A DNA stretch of 64,000 nucleotides from Planctomycetota bacterium (lineage in GTDB: Bacteria > Planctomycetota > UBA1135 > GCA-002686595). The notes under the pieces were generated by a model. The model was not told where the DNA came from. It saw nothing but the letters and a program-made list of their open reading frames with translations, and ran no database searches. Positions 8,954 to 16,267 of this stretch are shown piece after piece (positions within the stretch are counted from its first letter, which is position 1; each line of letters begins with the position of its first letter). The stretch covers positions 93,029-157,028 of the forward strand of contig JADHOC010000012.1 in the NCBI GenBank assembly GCA_016779205.1, read 5' to 3'. The position numbers and the translations under genes were made by a program.

Positions 8954-8981
8954 GGATCGGGGCGCGGGCTCCCCCCGATCC
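8954..8981. repeat. Perfect inverted repeat before the ABC-F gene
   Basis: GGATCGGGG at 8954-8962 is the exact complement of CCCCGATCC at 8973-8981, with a 10-base loop. It lies 58 bases before the ABC-F start codon, and upstream of the TAGACT box, so it may be outside the transcript. An operator or the end structure of a neighbouring transcript are both possible. Confidence 0.4.
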
Positions 8982-9024
8982 CCGCTTCGTGGGTGGTGGC
9001 CGCGCCGCGCCCCGCTCCGCTCGC

Positions 9025-9030
9025 TAGACT
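9025..9030 (+). promoter_or_regulatory. TAGACT box 9 nt before the ABC-F start
   Basis: GCTAGACT, then the spacer CCCCGCCCG, then ATG at 9040. No purine-rich ribosome site is present between box and start, so the mRNA would begin at or next to the start codon. Confidence 0.5.
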
Positions 9031-9039
9031 CCCCGCCCG

Positions 9040-10989
9040 ATGTCCCTGCTCATTCTCGAAGACGTCAAGAAGCACTTCGGTGCCCAGGAGGTGCTCCGCG
9101 GCGCCTCCCTGACCATCGACCCCGGCCAGAAGATCGGGATCGTCGGGCGCAACGGCGGCGGCAAGACCACCCTGTTCCGGATGATCGCTGGCGAGGAGAC
9201 CCCCGACTGGGGCTCGGTCCGCGTGCGCAAGAAGGCGCGCCTGGGCGTCGTCCCCCAGCGCCCCAAGTTCGGAGAGGGGGAGACCGCGCGGGAGTACGTG
9301 GCCACCGGCCTCGACGAGCTGCACCGGACCATCGAGCGCTACGAGAAGTGCGCCGAGGAGATGGGCACCGCCGAGGGCGAGGAGCTGGAGCGGCTCATGA
9401 GCGAGCACGACCGCCTCGGCGGGCGCATCGACCAGCTCGGCGGCTGGGACACCGAGCGCAAGGTGGAGACCGTCCTCGGCGGCATCGGCCTCCCCGAGAC
9501 CCACTGGGACCGCGAGGCACGCCTGCTCTCCGGCGGCGAGAAGAACCGGGTGGCCCTGGCCCGGGAGCTCATCGGCGGCCACGACCTGCTGCTGCTGGAC
9601 GAGCCCACCAACCACCTGGACCTCGAGGGGATCGAGTGGCTGGAGCGCTACCTCAAGGACCTGCCCACGGGCGTCCTGATCGTCAGCCACGACCGCCGGC
9701 TCCTGACCAACTGCATCGACCGCATCGTCGAGCTCGAGCGCGGCCGGCTCGTGGCCTACGCGGGCAACTACCCCAAGTACCTGCAGCTCAAGGCCGAGAA
9801 GTTCGAGTCCGAGCAGCGCGCCTGGGAGCAGCAACAGGAGCTCCTCCGCAAGGAGGAGTCCTTCATCAAGAAGCACATGGGCAGCCAGCGCACGGCGGAG
9901 GCCAAGGGCCGCGCCAAGAAGCTCTCCCACGTGGAGCGCCTGGAGAAGCCCCACCACGACGTGCGGCGGCCGCGCATCAAGGCGCCGGAGGCCGCGCGGG
10001 GCGGCGAGCGCGTGCTCCACACCGAGCGGCTGTTCGGCGGCTACGAGGAGAACGTGCTGCTGAAGGACGTGGACATCCGGGTCGGCCGGGGCGAACGCAT
10101 CGGGATCGTCGGGCCGAACGGCGCCGGCAAGTCGACGCTCATGAAGATCATCGCGGGCAAGCTCGCGCCGCTCTCGGGCGAGGTGGTCCGCGGGCACGGG
10201 GCGCGGGTGGCCTACTACGACCAGGACACCTCCCACCTGCGCGACGACCACACCCCCCTCGAGGAGGTGCGGCGGCACTACCCGGAGATGACCGAGCAGG
10301 AGATCCGGAACCACCTGGCCCAGTTCCTCTTCCGCGGCGACGAGGTCGAGAAGGTGATCTCGACCCTCTCCGGGGGCGAGCGAGCGCGGCTCTCCCTCTC
10401 GCTCCTGGTGCTCACGAGCCCCTCGTGGTTCGCCCTCGACGAGCCCACCAACCACCTGGACCTCGCCAGCCGGACCTCCCTGGAGGAGATGCTCGGGGAG
10501 TTCCAGGGCGCCATCGTCTGCATCAGCCACGACCGGGAATTCCTGGACGGGATCTGCAACAAGACCGTGGAGGTCAGCGCCGAGGGCGTCGAGGAATTCG
10601 ACGGCAACTACTCGGCGTGGCGCGACTTCAAGCTGGCGGAGCGCGACGCGGCCCAGGAGGAGAAGGCCAAGAAGGAGGCCCTCCAGCGCAAGGCCGCCCG
10701 CGAGCGCGAGGAGGCCGAGCGCCGGCGCGGCGGCGGCGACAAGAAGGCCAAGGGCGGCTCGAAGAAGAAGGGCGGCGGCAAGGGGCCGCGGAACCCCTAT
10801 ATGTTCGAGAAGCTCGAGAAGAAGATCATGGAGCTCGAGCAGGAGCTGGAGACGCTCAATGCCTCCATGGCCTCCGAGGAGGTCTACACCAACGCGGACA
10901 AGCTCCGGGACACCCAGTTCCGGATCGCGGAGGTCGAGGCCGACCTGGAGTCCTCCAACGAGGAGTGGCTCAACTGGGAGACGGCCTGA
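9040..10989 (+). CDS. ABC-F family ATPase (translation factor type)
   Basis: Soluble duplicated ATPase with no membrane segments, 649 residues. First nucleotide domain: Walker A GRNGGGKTT at 36-44, signature LSGGEKNRVALA, then LLLDEPTNHLDLEG. Second domain: GPNGAGKST, signature LSGGERARLSLS and ALDEPTNHLDLAS. A charged linker (KKHMGSQRTAEAKGRAKKL) joins them, and a lysine-rich coiled coil makes up the last ~110 residues, as in Uup-type members. ABC-F proteins bind the ribosomal E site and relieve stalled translation or protect against antibiotics. I cannot decide between Uup-like and another ABC-F subgroup from motifs alone. The gene stands between two GC-rich hairpins. Confidence 0.92.
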   Translation: MSLLILEDVKKHFGAQEVLRGASLTIDPGQKIGIVGRNGGGKTTLFRMIAGEETPDWGSVRVRKKARLGVVPQRPKFGEGETAREYVATGLDELHRTIERYEKCAEEMGTAEGEELERLMSEHDRLGGRIDQLGGWDTERKVETVLGGIGLPETHWDREARLLSGGEKNRVALARELIGGHDLLLLDEPTNHLDLEGIEWLERYLKDLPTGVLIVSHDRRLLTNCIDRIVELERGRLVAYAGNYPKYLQLKAEKFESEQRAWEQQQELLRKEESFIKKHMGSQRTAEAKGRAKKLSHVERLEKPHHDVRRPRIKAPEAARGGERVLHTERLFGGYEENVLLKDVDIRVGRGERIGIVGPNGAGKSTLMKIIAGKLAPLSGEVVRGHGARVAYYDQDTSHLRDDHTPLEEVRRHYPEMTEQEIRNHLAQFLFRGDEVEKVISTLSGGERARLSLSLLVLTSPSWFALDEPTNHLDLASRTSLEEMLGEFQGAIVCISHDREFLDGICNKTVEVSAEGVEEFDGNYSAWRDFKLAERDAAQEEKAKKEALQRKAAREREEAERRRGGGDKKAKGGSKKKGGGKGPRNPYMFEKLEKKIMELEQELETLNASMASEEVYTNADKLRDTQFRIAEVEADLESSNEEWLNWETA

Positions 10990-10994
10990 GGGCC

Positions 10995-11015
10995 GCGCCC
11001 GGCCGCCCCGGGCGC
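10995..11015 (+). terminator. Hairpin after the ABC-F gene
   Basis: GCGCCCGG and CCGGGCGC form a perfect 8-bp stem with a 5-base loop, 5 bases after the ABC-F stop. No T-run follows. It separates ABC-F from argS, which has its own start-proximal box. Confidence 0.4.
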
Positions 11016-11057
11016 CCGAGGTCCCCAGATTCCCGCGCGGAGGACCGCCCGGGCCGC

Positions 11058-11063
11058 TAATCT
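11058..11063 (+). promoter_or_regulatory. TAATCT box 7 nt before argS
   Basis: GCTAATCT, spacer CCCCGCC, then ATG at 11071. The layout is almost the same as at the ABC-F start (GCTAGACT CCCCGCCCG ATG), although the two genes are unrelated. Confidence 0.5.
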
Positions 11064-11070
11064 CCCCGCC

Positions 11071-12753
11071 ATGCAGACCTTCCTCGAAGAGATCCGCGCG
11101 GCCATCGCGGCCGAGACCGGGATCGAGAGCCCGAAGCTGGAGACGCCCCGCGACCTCGCCATGGGCGACGTCGCCTTCCCGTGCTTCGTCCTGGCCAAGG
11201 AGCGCAAGGCCGCTCCCCCGAAGATCGCGGCGGAGCTCGAGACCGCGCTGAATGCTCGGATGGAGCGGGTGACGGCCAAGGCCACAGGGCCCTACCTCAA
11301 CTTCACCATCGAACGCGGCGCGTTCGCGGAGACGGTGCTCACCGAGATCGCCGAGCACGGCCCCTGCTACGGCACCTCGGCGGAGGGGAGCGGCCAGAAG
11401 ATCGTCATCGACTTCTCCTCCCCCAACATCGCCAAGCCCATGAGCGTGGGTCACCTGCGCTCGACCGTGATCGGCGCCGCCATCCAGCGGCTGCACGACG
11501 CGCTCGGCTACGAGACCGTCGGGATCAACCACATCGGCGACTGGGGCAGCCAGTTCGGCAAGCTCGTCGCGGCGGTCAACCGCTACGGCGACACCGTGGA
11601 CCTCGAGGGCGAGCCCATCCCCGCCCTCCTCGCCCTCTATGTCCGCTACCACGAGGAGGAGGAGGGCGACCCCTCCCTGGTGGAGGAGGCCCGCGAGGCC
11701 TTCCGCGAGCTGGAGAGCGGCGTCGACGGCCCCGTGCGCCAGACGTGGAAGAAGCTCACCGAGCTCTCCCTGGAGGAGTTCGGCAAGATCTACTCGCGCC
11801 TCGGGGTCAGCTTCGACCTCATCCGCGGCGAGGCCTTCTACGAGCCTCACCTCGACGCCACGGTGGACCGCGTGGTCGAGTCCGGGGTCACCGAGGAGTC
11901 AGAGGGCGCGCTCGTCGTGGACCTCTCGTCCTTCGGCAAGATCCCCCCCTGCCTGCTCCGCAAGACCGACGGGACGACCCTCTACGCCACCCGCGACCTG
12001 GCCGCCGTCTTCCACCGCTGGGAGGAGTTCGGGTTCACCCGCGCGCTCTACGTGGTGGGCGGGGATCAGCGCCTGCACTTCCGCCAGCTCAAGCACGTGC
12101 TCGAGCGCATGGAGCTCGACTGGGAGCCCCGGGTGGAGCACGTGGACTTCGGCATGATGCGCCTCCCCGAGGGCAAGATGAGCACCCGCAAGGGCCGCGT
12201 CGTGTTCCTGGACGACGTGCTCGACGCCGCCGCCGCCGAGGCCGCCCGGGTCATCGCGGAGAAGAACCCCGACCTCGCGGACCAGGCCGCCATCGCCGAG
12301 ACCGTGGGCGTGGGCGCGGTGGTCTTCAACGACCTCAAGCGGGAGCGGGTCAAGGACATCGACTTCCGCCTCGAGGAGGTGCTCAGCTTCGAGGGGGACA
12401 CCGGCCCCTACGTGCAGTACACCCACGCGCGCCTGGCCTCGATCGAGCGCAAGGCCGGCGAGGTGGACGCGGCGCCGGACTGGAGCGTCCTGGGGAGCGC
12501 CGCCGGCATCCTGGGCCAGATGGGGCGCTTCCCCGAGGTCCTGCGATCCGCGGCGCGGAACGCCGAGCCCTCCGAGCTCACGACCTTCGTGCTGACCCTC
12601 GCCCGGGAGGTCAACTCCTGGGTCGCCAAGGAGCGCGTCCTCGGCCAGGAGCCCGCCGTGACCGCCGCCCGCCTCGCCCTGGTGCGGGGCACCCGCCAGG
12701 TGATCGGCAACAGCCTTACCTTGCTCGGCGTGGGCGCGCCAGCCGAGATGTGA
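11071..12753 (+). CDS. argS: Arginyl-tRNA synthetase
   Basis: Class I aminoacyl-tRNA synthetase that charges tRNA-Arg. It has 560 residues, the usual length. The HIGH-type signature is SPNIAKPMSVGHLRS at about 117-131, and the KMSKS loop is degenerate, EGKMSTRKGR at about 367-376. Followers GDWGSQFG and VVGGDQRLHF belong to the ArgS catalytic core. The C-terminal helical domain ends SLTLLGVGAPAEM, like the anticodon-binding domain of other ArgS proteins. It is monocistronic and convergent with the sigma-factor gene 36 bases away. Its presence about 7.5 kb from the arg operon may be coincidence. Confidence 0.96.
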   Translation: MQTFLEEIRAAIAAETGIESPKLETPRDLAMGDVAFPCFVLAKERKAAPPKIAAELETALNARMERVTAKATGPYLNFTIERGAFAETVLTEIAEHGPCYGTSAEGSGQKIVIDFSSPNIAKPMSVGHLRSTVIGAAIQRLHDALGYETVGINHIGDWGSQFGKLVAAVNRYGDTVDLEGEPIPALLALYVRYHEEEEGDPSLVEEAREAFRELESGVDGPVRQTWKKLTELSLEEFGKIYSRLGVSFDLIRGEAFYEPHLDATVDRVVESGVTEESEGALVVDLSSFGKIPPCLLRKTDGTTLYATRDLAAVFHRWEEFGFTRALYVVGGDQRLHFRQLKHVLERMELDWEPRVEHVDFGMMRLPEGKMSTRKGRVVFLDDVLDAAAAEAARVIAEKNPDLADQAAIAETVGVGAVVFNDLKRERVKDIDFRLEEVLSFEGDTGPYVQYTHARLASIERKAGEVDAAPDWSVLGSAAGILGQMGRFPEVLRSAARNAEPSELTTFVLTLAREVNSWVAKERVLGQEPAVTAARLALVRGTRQVIGNSLTLLGVGAPAEM

Positions 12754-12789
12754 GGCGCTGCCCAGCGGGGTGGCCCCCTCGCGGCTCTC

Positions 12790-13743
12790 TCACATGAGCA
12801 GCGTCTTCTGCCTTGTTCCGAGCCGAAGGCGCAGATTGTCCATGGCGCTGGCGTGGATCTGGCAGACCCGACTCTCCGTCAGGTTGAGCATCTCGCCGAT
12901 CTCGCGGAGGGTCAGGCCGCGCTCGTAGTACTGAACGAGGATGAGCCGCTCGCGGGGACTCACGGACTTTGTGAGTTCTTCGAACATGTCGCCTCGACTG
13001 ACGGCCATGAGAGGTTCTTGGCTGCGCGGAGCAGGGAGGACATCGCTGACCTCGGCATCACTGTCATCCCCACCGAGCTTGGCCGAGAGGGAGGAAACCG
13101 TGCTGATATCGGCGTTTCGGATCTCTCTGGAGAATCGAGCGGAGTCCATCTCGAGCTGGTCGGCGAGCTCCAGGTGCGTCGGTTCCCGGCCGTTCAGGCC
13201 GGCGAGCCGCTGGGTCTCCTTCTCGATGCTGCTTGCACGCCGGCGAACAAGCCTGGGCACCCAGTCCTCGGTTCGAAGCTGATCGAGGATCGAGCCACGG
13301 ATTCTGGACCCGCAGTAGGTCGAGAACTTGATGCCCCGGCTCGAATCGAAGCGCTTGATCGCATCCATGAGGCCGAAGAGGCCGGCGCTGGTCAGGTCGT
13401 CCAGCTCGATCGAGTTGGGCAGCGTCCGCAGCAGGCGCTCCGCGGCGCTCTTGACGAGGGGGAGATAGTGCTCGACGAGCTCATTTCGCCACTGCTCCGT
13501 TCTCTCCTCATCTCCAGCGTCCCGGGCCTCGTGGTAGCGCTGCCAAAGCGCCGTGGCAGACTGCTTGCGAGGCTCGGATGCAAGACTGCGGGGAGCTCGA
13601 TCGCGTCTTGGAGAGGGCATGGCGCGGGGGGCGGCGCAACGCGACCGAGGGTGATCCGGGGTCGAGCGTGCGCGTCCTACGGGGTCGAGGTCGGAGTTCG
13701 CCGAGGTTTGCTTCTTGGTCAGGGGGGAATTGGGACGATTCAT
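12790..13743 (-). CDS. FliA/WhiG-type RNA polymerase sigma factor, copy A
   Basis: Sigma-70 family group 3 factor of about 317 residues. Region 2 is SAGLFGLMDAIKRFDSSRG followed by FSTYCGSRIRGSILDQLR, and the 2.4/3.0 junction is EDWVPRLVRRRAS. Region 3 contains GREPTHLELADQLEMD. Region 4 is LILVQYYERGLTLREIGEML with the recognition helix TESRVCQIHASAM. It ends RQKTLLM, matching the tail of copy B (KQNTMLM). The start is uncertain: ATG 13743 gives a basic 40-residue lead; ATG 13620 also works. No flagellar genes or anti-sigma factor lie nearby, so the regulon is unknown. Confidence 0.88.
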   Translation of the reverse strand: MNRPNSPLTKKQTSANSDLDPVGRARSTPDHPRSRCAAPRAMPSPRRDRAPRSLASEPRKQSATALWQRYHEARDAGDEERTEQWRNELVEHYLPLVKSAAERLLRTLPNSIELDDLTSAGLFGLMDAIKRFDSSRGIKFSTYCGSRIRGSILDQLRTEDWVPRLVRRRASSIEKETQRLAGLNGREPTHLELADQLEMDSARFSREIRNADISTVSSLSAKLGGDDSDAEVSDVLPAPRSQEPLMAVSRGDMFEELTKSVSPRERLILVQYYERGLTLREIGEMLNLTESRVCQIHASAMDNLRLRLGTRQKTLLM

Positions 13744-13820
13744 CAGGAATGGCTGGCAGGAGTGATGGGGGAAAAGGCGGTGAGGCGCAGCGCGCTCCTG
13801 TGAACGGACGAACGTCGCGA

Positions 13821-14105
13821 TCAACCAGCGATGCGGCGCTGGAGGTGCGACTCTGCGACGGCGAAGTACCGCGCTTGGAGGAGATCTCGAAGCACCTTGA
13901 GGGCATCGAGGCTCACGGGCCCACTCGTAGGCATGAGGTACCCCCAGAGATCTGCAGCAGGTGTGTCCTCGAGGCGGGGGCGGGGGCGGGTGGTCCGCGG
14001 CCGTCGAGCGGCACGCTTCCGGCGCTCGCTCGGCAGGCCCTGTGACCGCTGCAAGCCCTTGCGGGACACGGCGGAGCGGGAGGGGTTGGGTTGGAGGTGG
14101 TTCAT
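13821..14105 (-). pseudogene. Truncated sigma-factor N-terminal module
   Basis: A 94-residue frame that ends with a segment alignable to the region just before region 2 in both neighbouring sigma factors. DTPAADLWGYL pairs with the copy B segment ELPTEEIWEHY. ALKVLRDLLQARYFAVAESH pairs with the copy B segment QLERVRNVLMERHFPLVKYI. It also has the R/K/T-rich lead (RKRAARRPRTTRPRPR) seen in copy B. It stops exactly where region 2 should begin. It may be the remnant of a third tandem copy or a small stand-alone protein; no ribosome site is visible at its ATG, and an in-frame stop precedes the C11 tract. Confidence 0.55.
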
Positions 14106-14114
14106 GGCTGGGCT

Positions 14115-14125
14115 GGGGGGGGGGG
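14115..14125. repeat. Homopolymer of 11 G
   Basis: Eleven consecutive G on the plus strand, so C11 in the direction of the sigma genes, 9 bases upstream of the truncated sigma-like frame. The tract is prone to slippage in replication and to miscounting in sequencing. Confidence 0.9.
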
Positions 14126-14492
14126 CGGGTCACCGAGAGGCCGAGCAGCACGTGGCGTCGAATTCAAGGAGAACCCTGTCCGATATAGGGAAAACCATTA
14201 GCACTCAAGACTCGGGTAGAGCCAGGACATCCAGTAGCCCAATGAATGAAATTCCTTAAATAGCTCGATCTGAGGCAGCGCACGGCCCCCCAGGTCATCT
14301 CTGGCGAGGGAATGAGTCACCTCAGGGTGAACCCAAAGTCGGTCCGTGGAGCCACGGGAGGTCGCCAGGTTGCGCTGAGGGACGGGCTGGGGGGATGTCT
14401 CAGACTGGGTCTCCTCCCCATGTGGCCAGGCTTCGCCCCTTCGGCGCCGAGTGCCATCTCTGCGGTGGGACGGTGACTCCTCCCCAATGCAA

Positions 14493-14524
14493 GGGAGGGC
14501 AGCACCTCGCGGCACCGCCCTCCC
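14493..14524 (-). terminator. Hairpin terminator of sigma factor B
   Basis: Read on the minus strand, GGGAGGGC pairs with GCCCTCCC, and the inner GGTGCC/GGTGCT continue the helix through G-U pairs to a GCGA (GNRA) tetraloop. This gives 14 bp in all. The inner pairs hold only in minus-strand RNA, so the hairpin belongs to the transcript of the gene ending at 14560. Only two T follow. Confidence 0.6.
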
Positions 14525-14559
14525 CATGGGATCGTTCGAGGGCCCGAGGGCCACGGGCG

Positions 14560-15477
14560 TCACATGAGCATCGTGTTCTGCTTCTGGCCGAAGAGGCTCT
14601 TCAGGCGGCTCATCACGTTGGAGTGGATCTGACAGACCCGGCTCTCCGTGAGCTCCAGCATCTCGCCGATCTCTCGCATGGTGTGCCCCACCTGGTAGTA
14701 CTGCTCGATGATGAAGCGCTCCTTCTGGGTCAGCGACCGGGTCAGGAAGCCCATCATGTCGTCACGGTTGAGCACGCCGAGGGGGTCGATGGACTTCTTG
14801 TCCTCGAGCACGTCGACCTTCTCCATGGAGCTGTCGTCGTCCCGGTCCTTCCACTTGTCCGAGAGCGAGTACATGGCCTTCGCGCTCGCGCCCTGGATCT
14901 CCATGGCGAGCTCCTGGTGGTCCATCTCCAGCTCCCTCGCCAGCTCGGCGTGGGTTGGCTCGCGCCCGTAAAGGCCGGTCAAGCGCTGCAGGGCCTTGTC
15001 GATCCGGCTCGCCTTGAGGCGCACGAGGCGCGGGACCCAGTCCTGGCTGCGGAGCTGGTCGAGGATCGAGCCGCGGATCCGCGTGGTGCAGTAGGTCTTG
15101 AACTTGATCCCGCGGCTGGGGTCGAAGCCGCGGATGGCGTCCATGAGGCCGAAGAGGCCCGCGCTGACGAGGTCGTCGAGCTCGATGGACTTGGGCAGGG
15201 TCTGGAGCAGGCGCTCCGCGATGTACTTGACGAGCGGAAAGTGCCGCTCCATGAGGACGTTTCGGACCCGCTCCAGCTGCTGGACGTCCTTCTTGTTCCG
15301 GGCGACCTGGTAGTGCTCCCAGATCTCCTCGGTCGGGAGCTCCTCGACCGGGAGCGCGGGGGTCGCCTTGCGCGCCGCCTTCTTCCGCGTGGTGGTCCGC
15401 TTGCGCGCGGGCGCCGCGGCGGCGGGCGCCTTCTTGCGCGCGGTCGTCGCCTTGGATGTGGGTTTCTTCGCGGTCAT
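14560..15477 (-). CDS. FliA/WhiG-type RNA polymerase sigma factor, copy B
   Basis: Sigma-70 group 3 factor of 305 residues, paralogous to copy A. The first ~45 residues are a K/A/T/R-rich, probably unstructured tail (AARKATPALP region). The shared pre-region-2 segment is EIWEHYQVARNKKDVQQLER. Region 2 is SAGLFGLMDAIRGFDPSRG, with FKTYCTTRIRGSILDQLR and QDWVPRLVRLKAS. Region 3 contains GREPTHAELARELEMD, and region 4 ends TESRVCQIHSNVM. The tail is KQNTMLM. WhiG/FliA homologues direct developmental or motility genes in other bacteria. A strong hairpin follows it, so copy A is probably transcribed separately. Confidence 0.93.
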   Translation of the reverse strand: MTAKKPTSKATTARKKAPAAAAPARKRTTTRKKAARKATPALPVEELPTEEIWEHYQVARNKKDVQQLERVRNVLMERHFPLVKYIAERLLQTLPKSIELDDLVSAGLFGLMDAIRGFDPSRGIKFKTYCTTRIRGSILDQLRSQDWVPRLVRLKASRIDKALQRLTGLYGREPTHAELARELEMDHQELAMEIQGASAKAMYSLSDKWKDRDDDSSMEKVDVLEDKKSIDPLGVLNRDDMMGFLTRSLTQKERFIIEQYYQVGHTMREIGEMLELTESRVCQIHSNVMSRLKSLFGQKQNTMLM

Positions 15478-15505
15478 GGGCGTAGCGCTCGGCGCAGGGC
15501 TCCGG

Positions 15506-16015
15506 TCAGTCGACCTTCAGGAGCGAATGAGAGGGCGCGTCGAGGCGACCGCGTCCGTTGAGGAAGAGCAGCTCGATCACGAACACGCAGGCGACCGGAT
15601 CCCCGCCGATCTTGCGGATGAGTTTGAGGCCCGCCTCCATGGTCCCGCCGGTGGCGAGCAGGTCGTCGACCATCAGCACGCGCTCCCCCGGCGACACGGC
15701 GTCGGTGTGCACCTCGATGGTGTCGGTCCCGTACTCGAGCTCGTAGGACTCCGCGGCCGTCTTCGAGGGCAGCTTGCCCGGCTTACGGATGGGGATGAAC
15801 CCCTTCCCGAGGGCGTGCGCGAGGGCGGTGCCGAAGATGAAGCCCCTGGACTCGATGCCGCAGATCACGTCGTAGGACGCGGGATCCACCAGGCTCAAGA
15901 GTCCGTCGATGGAGGCCTTCAGTCCCTCCGGGCTCTGGAGCAGCGGCGTGATGTCCTTGAACAGGATGCCCGGCTTGGGGAAGTCAGGGACGTCGCGGAT
16001 GAATCGTTCGATCAC
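15506..16015 (-). CDS. apt: Adenine phosphoribosyltransferase
   Basis: Purine salvage enzyme that makes AMP from adenine and PRPP. It has 169 residues, as expected. FPKPGILFKDITPLL near the start and GIESRGFIFGTALA at 53-66 are APT signatures. The PRPP-binding motif is VLMVDDLLATGGT at 113-125. The start codon is GTG (16013-16015), fixed by the conserved MIERFIRDVPDFPKPG opening. It runs in the same direction as sigma B 28 bases downstream and might be co-transcribed with it, although nothing functional links the two. Confidence 0.96.
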   Translation of the reverse strand: MIERFIRDVPDFPKPGILFKDITPLLQSPEGLKASIDGLLSLVDPASYDVICGIESRGFIFGTALAHALGKGFIPIRKPGKLPSKTAAESYELEYGTDTIEVHTDAVSPGERVLMVDDLLATGGTMEAGLKLIRKIGGDPVACVFVIELLFLNGRGRLDAPSHSLLKVD

Positions 16016-16180
16016 GGGATGGCTCCGCGGCGCGGTCCCCCCCCGGAGATCGCGGCGCGTAGACGTCTTCGGCGGGCCGAGGGATCGACTTGAACCACGA
16101 CCCCTACATTTCCCTCGCCACCCTCAAGTTCCGCGGATTCGTCGCCGCGACGGCGCGGAAGGTGTCGCGCAAACCGACAG

Positions 16181-16203
16181 TTCGGGGGCTCGAGCGGCCC
16201 GAA
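16181..16203 (-). terminator. Hairpin between the Sel1 gene and apt
   Basis: TTCGGG and CCCGAA flank GCTC/GAGC: two short stems with an internal bulge, 65 bases after the Sel1-protein stop. On the minus strand the sequence GGTTT follows at a distance. Weak candidate. Confidence 0.3.
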
Positions 16204-16267
16204 TGCGAGCTTCTAGCCGCCGCGCCAAGGCGACGAAGGCCGGTCGCCTGCGCGACCCTACGGGGGG

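Larger units (their letters stand above)
13744..14559. other. Region between the two sigma-factor genes
   Basis: These 816 bases hold the truncated sigma-like frame (13821-14105), an 11-G tract (14115-14125) and the sigma B terminator (14493-14524). From about 14155 to 14275 the base composition drops well below the neighbours. That AT-richer patch includes TTGAGT and TATATC on the minus strand 15 bases apart, a possible promoter for sigma A and the truncated frame. I see no other convincing coding sequence. Confidence 0.5.

Noticed and set aside
8932..11850. 972-codon minus-strand frame opposite the ABC-F and argS genes
   Set aside because: Antisense of ABC-F and argS, leucine/alanine/glycine-rich with no motif; the plus-strand genes are certain.
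14198..14563. A 121-codon minus-strand frame whose GTG overlaps the sigma B stop (GTGA)
   Set aside because: The overlap looks like coupling, but the frame runs through the strong sigma B hairpin, has poor third-position GC bias and crosses the AT-richer patch. No family pattern is visible.
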